DNA of 64,000 bases from Beverwykella pulmonaria. Taxonomy: Eukaryota > Ascomycota > Dothideomycetes > Pleosporales > Melanommataceae. Location: the NCBI GenBank assembly GCA_001599595.1, contig BCHH01000006.1, positions 1,684,192 through 1,748,191 on the forward strand. The letters run 5' to 3'. Shown in pieces: positions 63,938-64,000 of this stretch. Each line of letters opens with the position of its first letter. The first letter of the stretch is position 1. Position numbers and translations under genes: made by a program. The notes under the pieces were generated by a model. That model saw nothing but the letters and a program-made list of their open reading frames with translations, had not been told where the DNA came from and searched no databases.

Positions 63938-64000
63938 GATGGATGGAATTGGTGAGCACGGCTCTGTGCTTAGGTTGGATGTGTTGCTGCAATTTTCCAG
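63938..64000. other. GH105 upstream edge
   Basis: The window ends inside the presumed GH105 5' region. Confidence 0.4.

Overview
This window is nuclear DNA of a filamentous ascomycete (Pezizomycotina; Dothideomycetes is my best guess, by inference only). The evidence is short GT-AG introns of about 45-65 bp with CTAAC-type branch sites, two Zn2Cys6 regulators, fungal-type plant-wall enzymes (AA9, GH105, AA5_1), and housekeeping genes that read as fungal orthologues. Exon structures were assembled by hand from splice signals and continuity of conserved protein sequence. Every multi-exon model given closes in frame.

Layout, left to right. 0.7-3.5 kb: a decayed fungal phytochrome gene (minus). 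4.5-8.0 kb: Sso/syntaxin t-SNARE and nicotinate phosphoribosyltransferase (both minus). 8.5-9.5 kb: a cytochrome b5-domain protein (plus), divergent from the latter. 9.5-13.5 kb: tandem repeats and two hypothetical genes. 13.5-16.1 kb: a secreted glyoxal-oxidase-type copper radical oxidase with three chitin-binding modules. 16.1-24.5 kb: gene-poor, with a small two-exon cysteine-containing gene, a 453-aa protein carrying a 144-bp internal duplication, and a hairpin-rich repeat block. 24.5-31.9 kb: nine-exon MFS transporter, phosphopantothenate-cysteine ligase, and a six-exon Zn2Cys6 regulator. 33.6-34.6 kb: a nuclear-looking zinc-ribbon-like protein. 37.4-39.8 kb: a second Zn2Cys6 regulator, whose first intron is GC-AG and interrupts the codon for the first zinc ligand. 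40.5-45.1 kb: two chromatin genes, FACT subunit Pob3 (start codon split by an intron) and a Swc3-like SWR1-complex subunit. 45.9-49.5 kb: a cysteine-rich single-pass membrane protein and an ABHD12/Bem46-like hydrolase. 49.7-52.2 kb: mitochondrial elongation factor G. 52.3-53.7 kb: AT-rich, possibly transposon-derived. 53.7-59.0 kb: a low-complexity protein with a His/Asp-rich tail, then Hsp90. 60.2-60.9 kb: an F-box-like hypothetical protein. 61.8-63.9 kb: a tail-to-tail AA9 LPMO and GH105 pair.

Most of the window is core metabolism, trafficking, translation, chromatin and chaperone genes. Accessory content is the secreted or carbohydrate-active set (AA5 with CBM18s, AA9, GH105), the transporter and the two regulators. 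The most distinctive observations are the phytochrome relic, which appears to have lost its bilin-attachment cysteine and its histidine-kinase phosphoacceptor, and the structured non-coding repeat block at about 23.7-24.05 kb.
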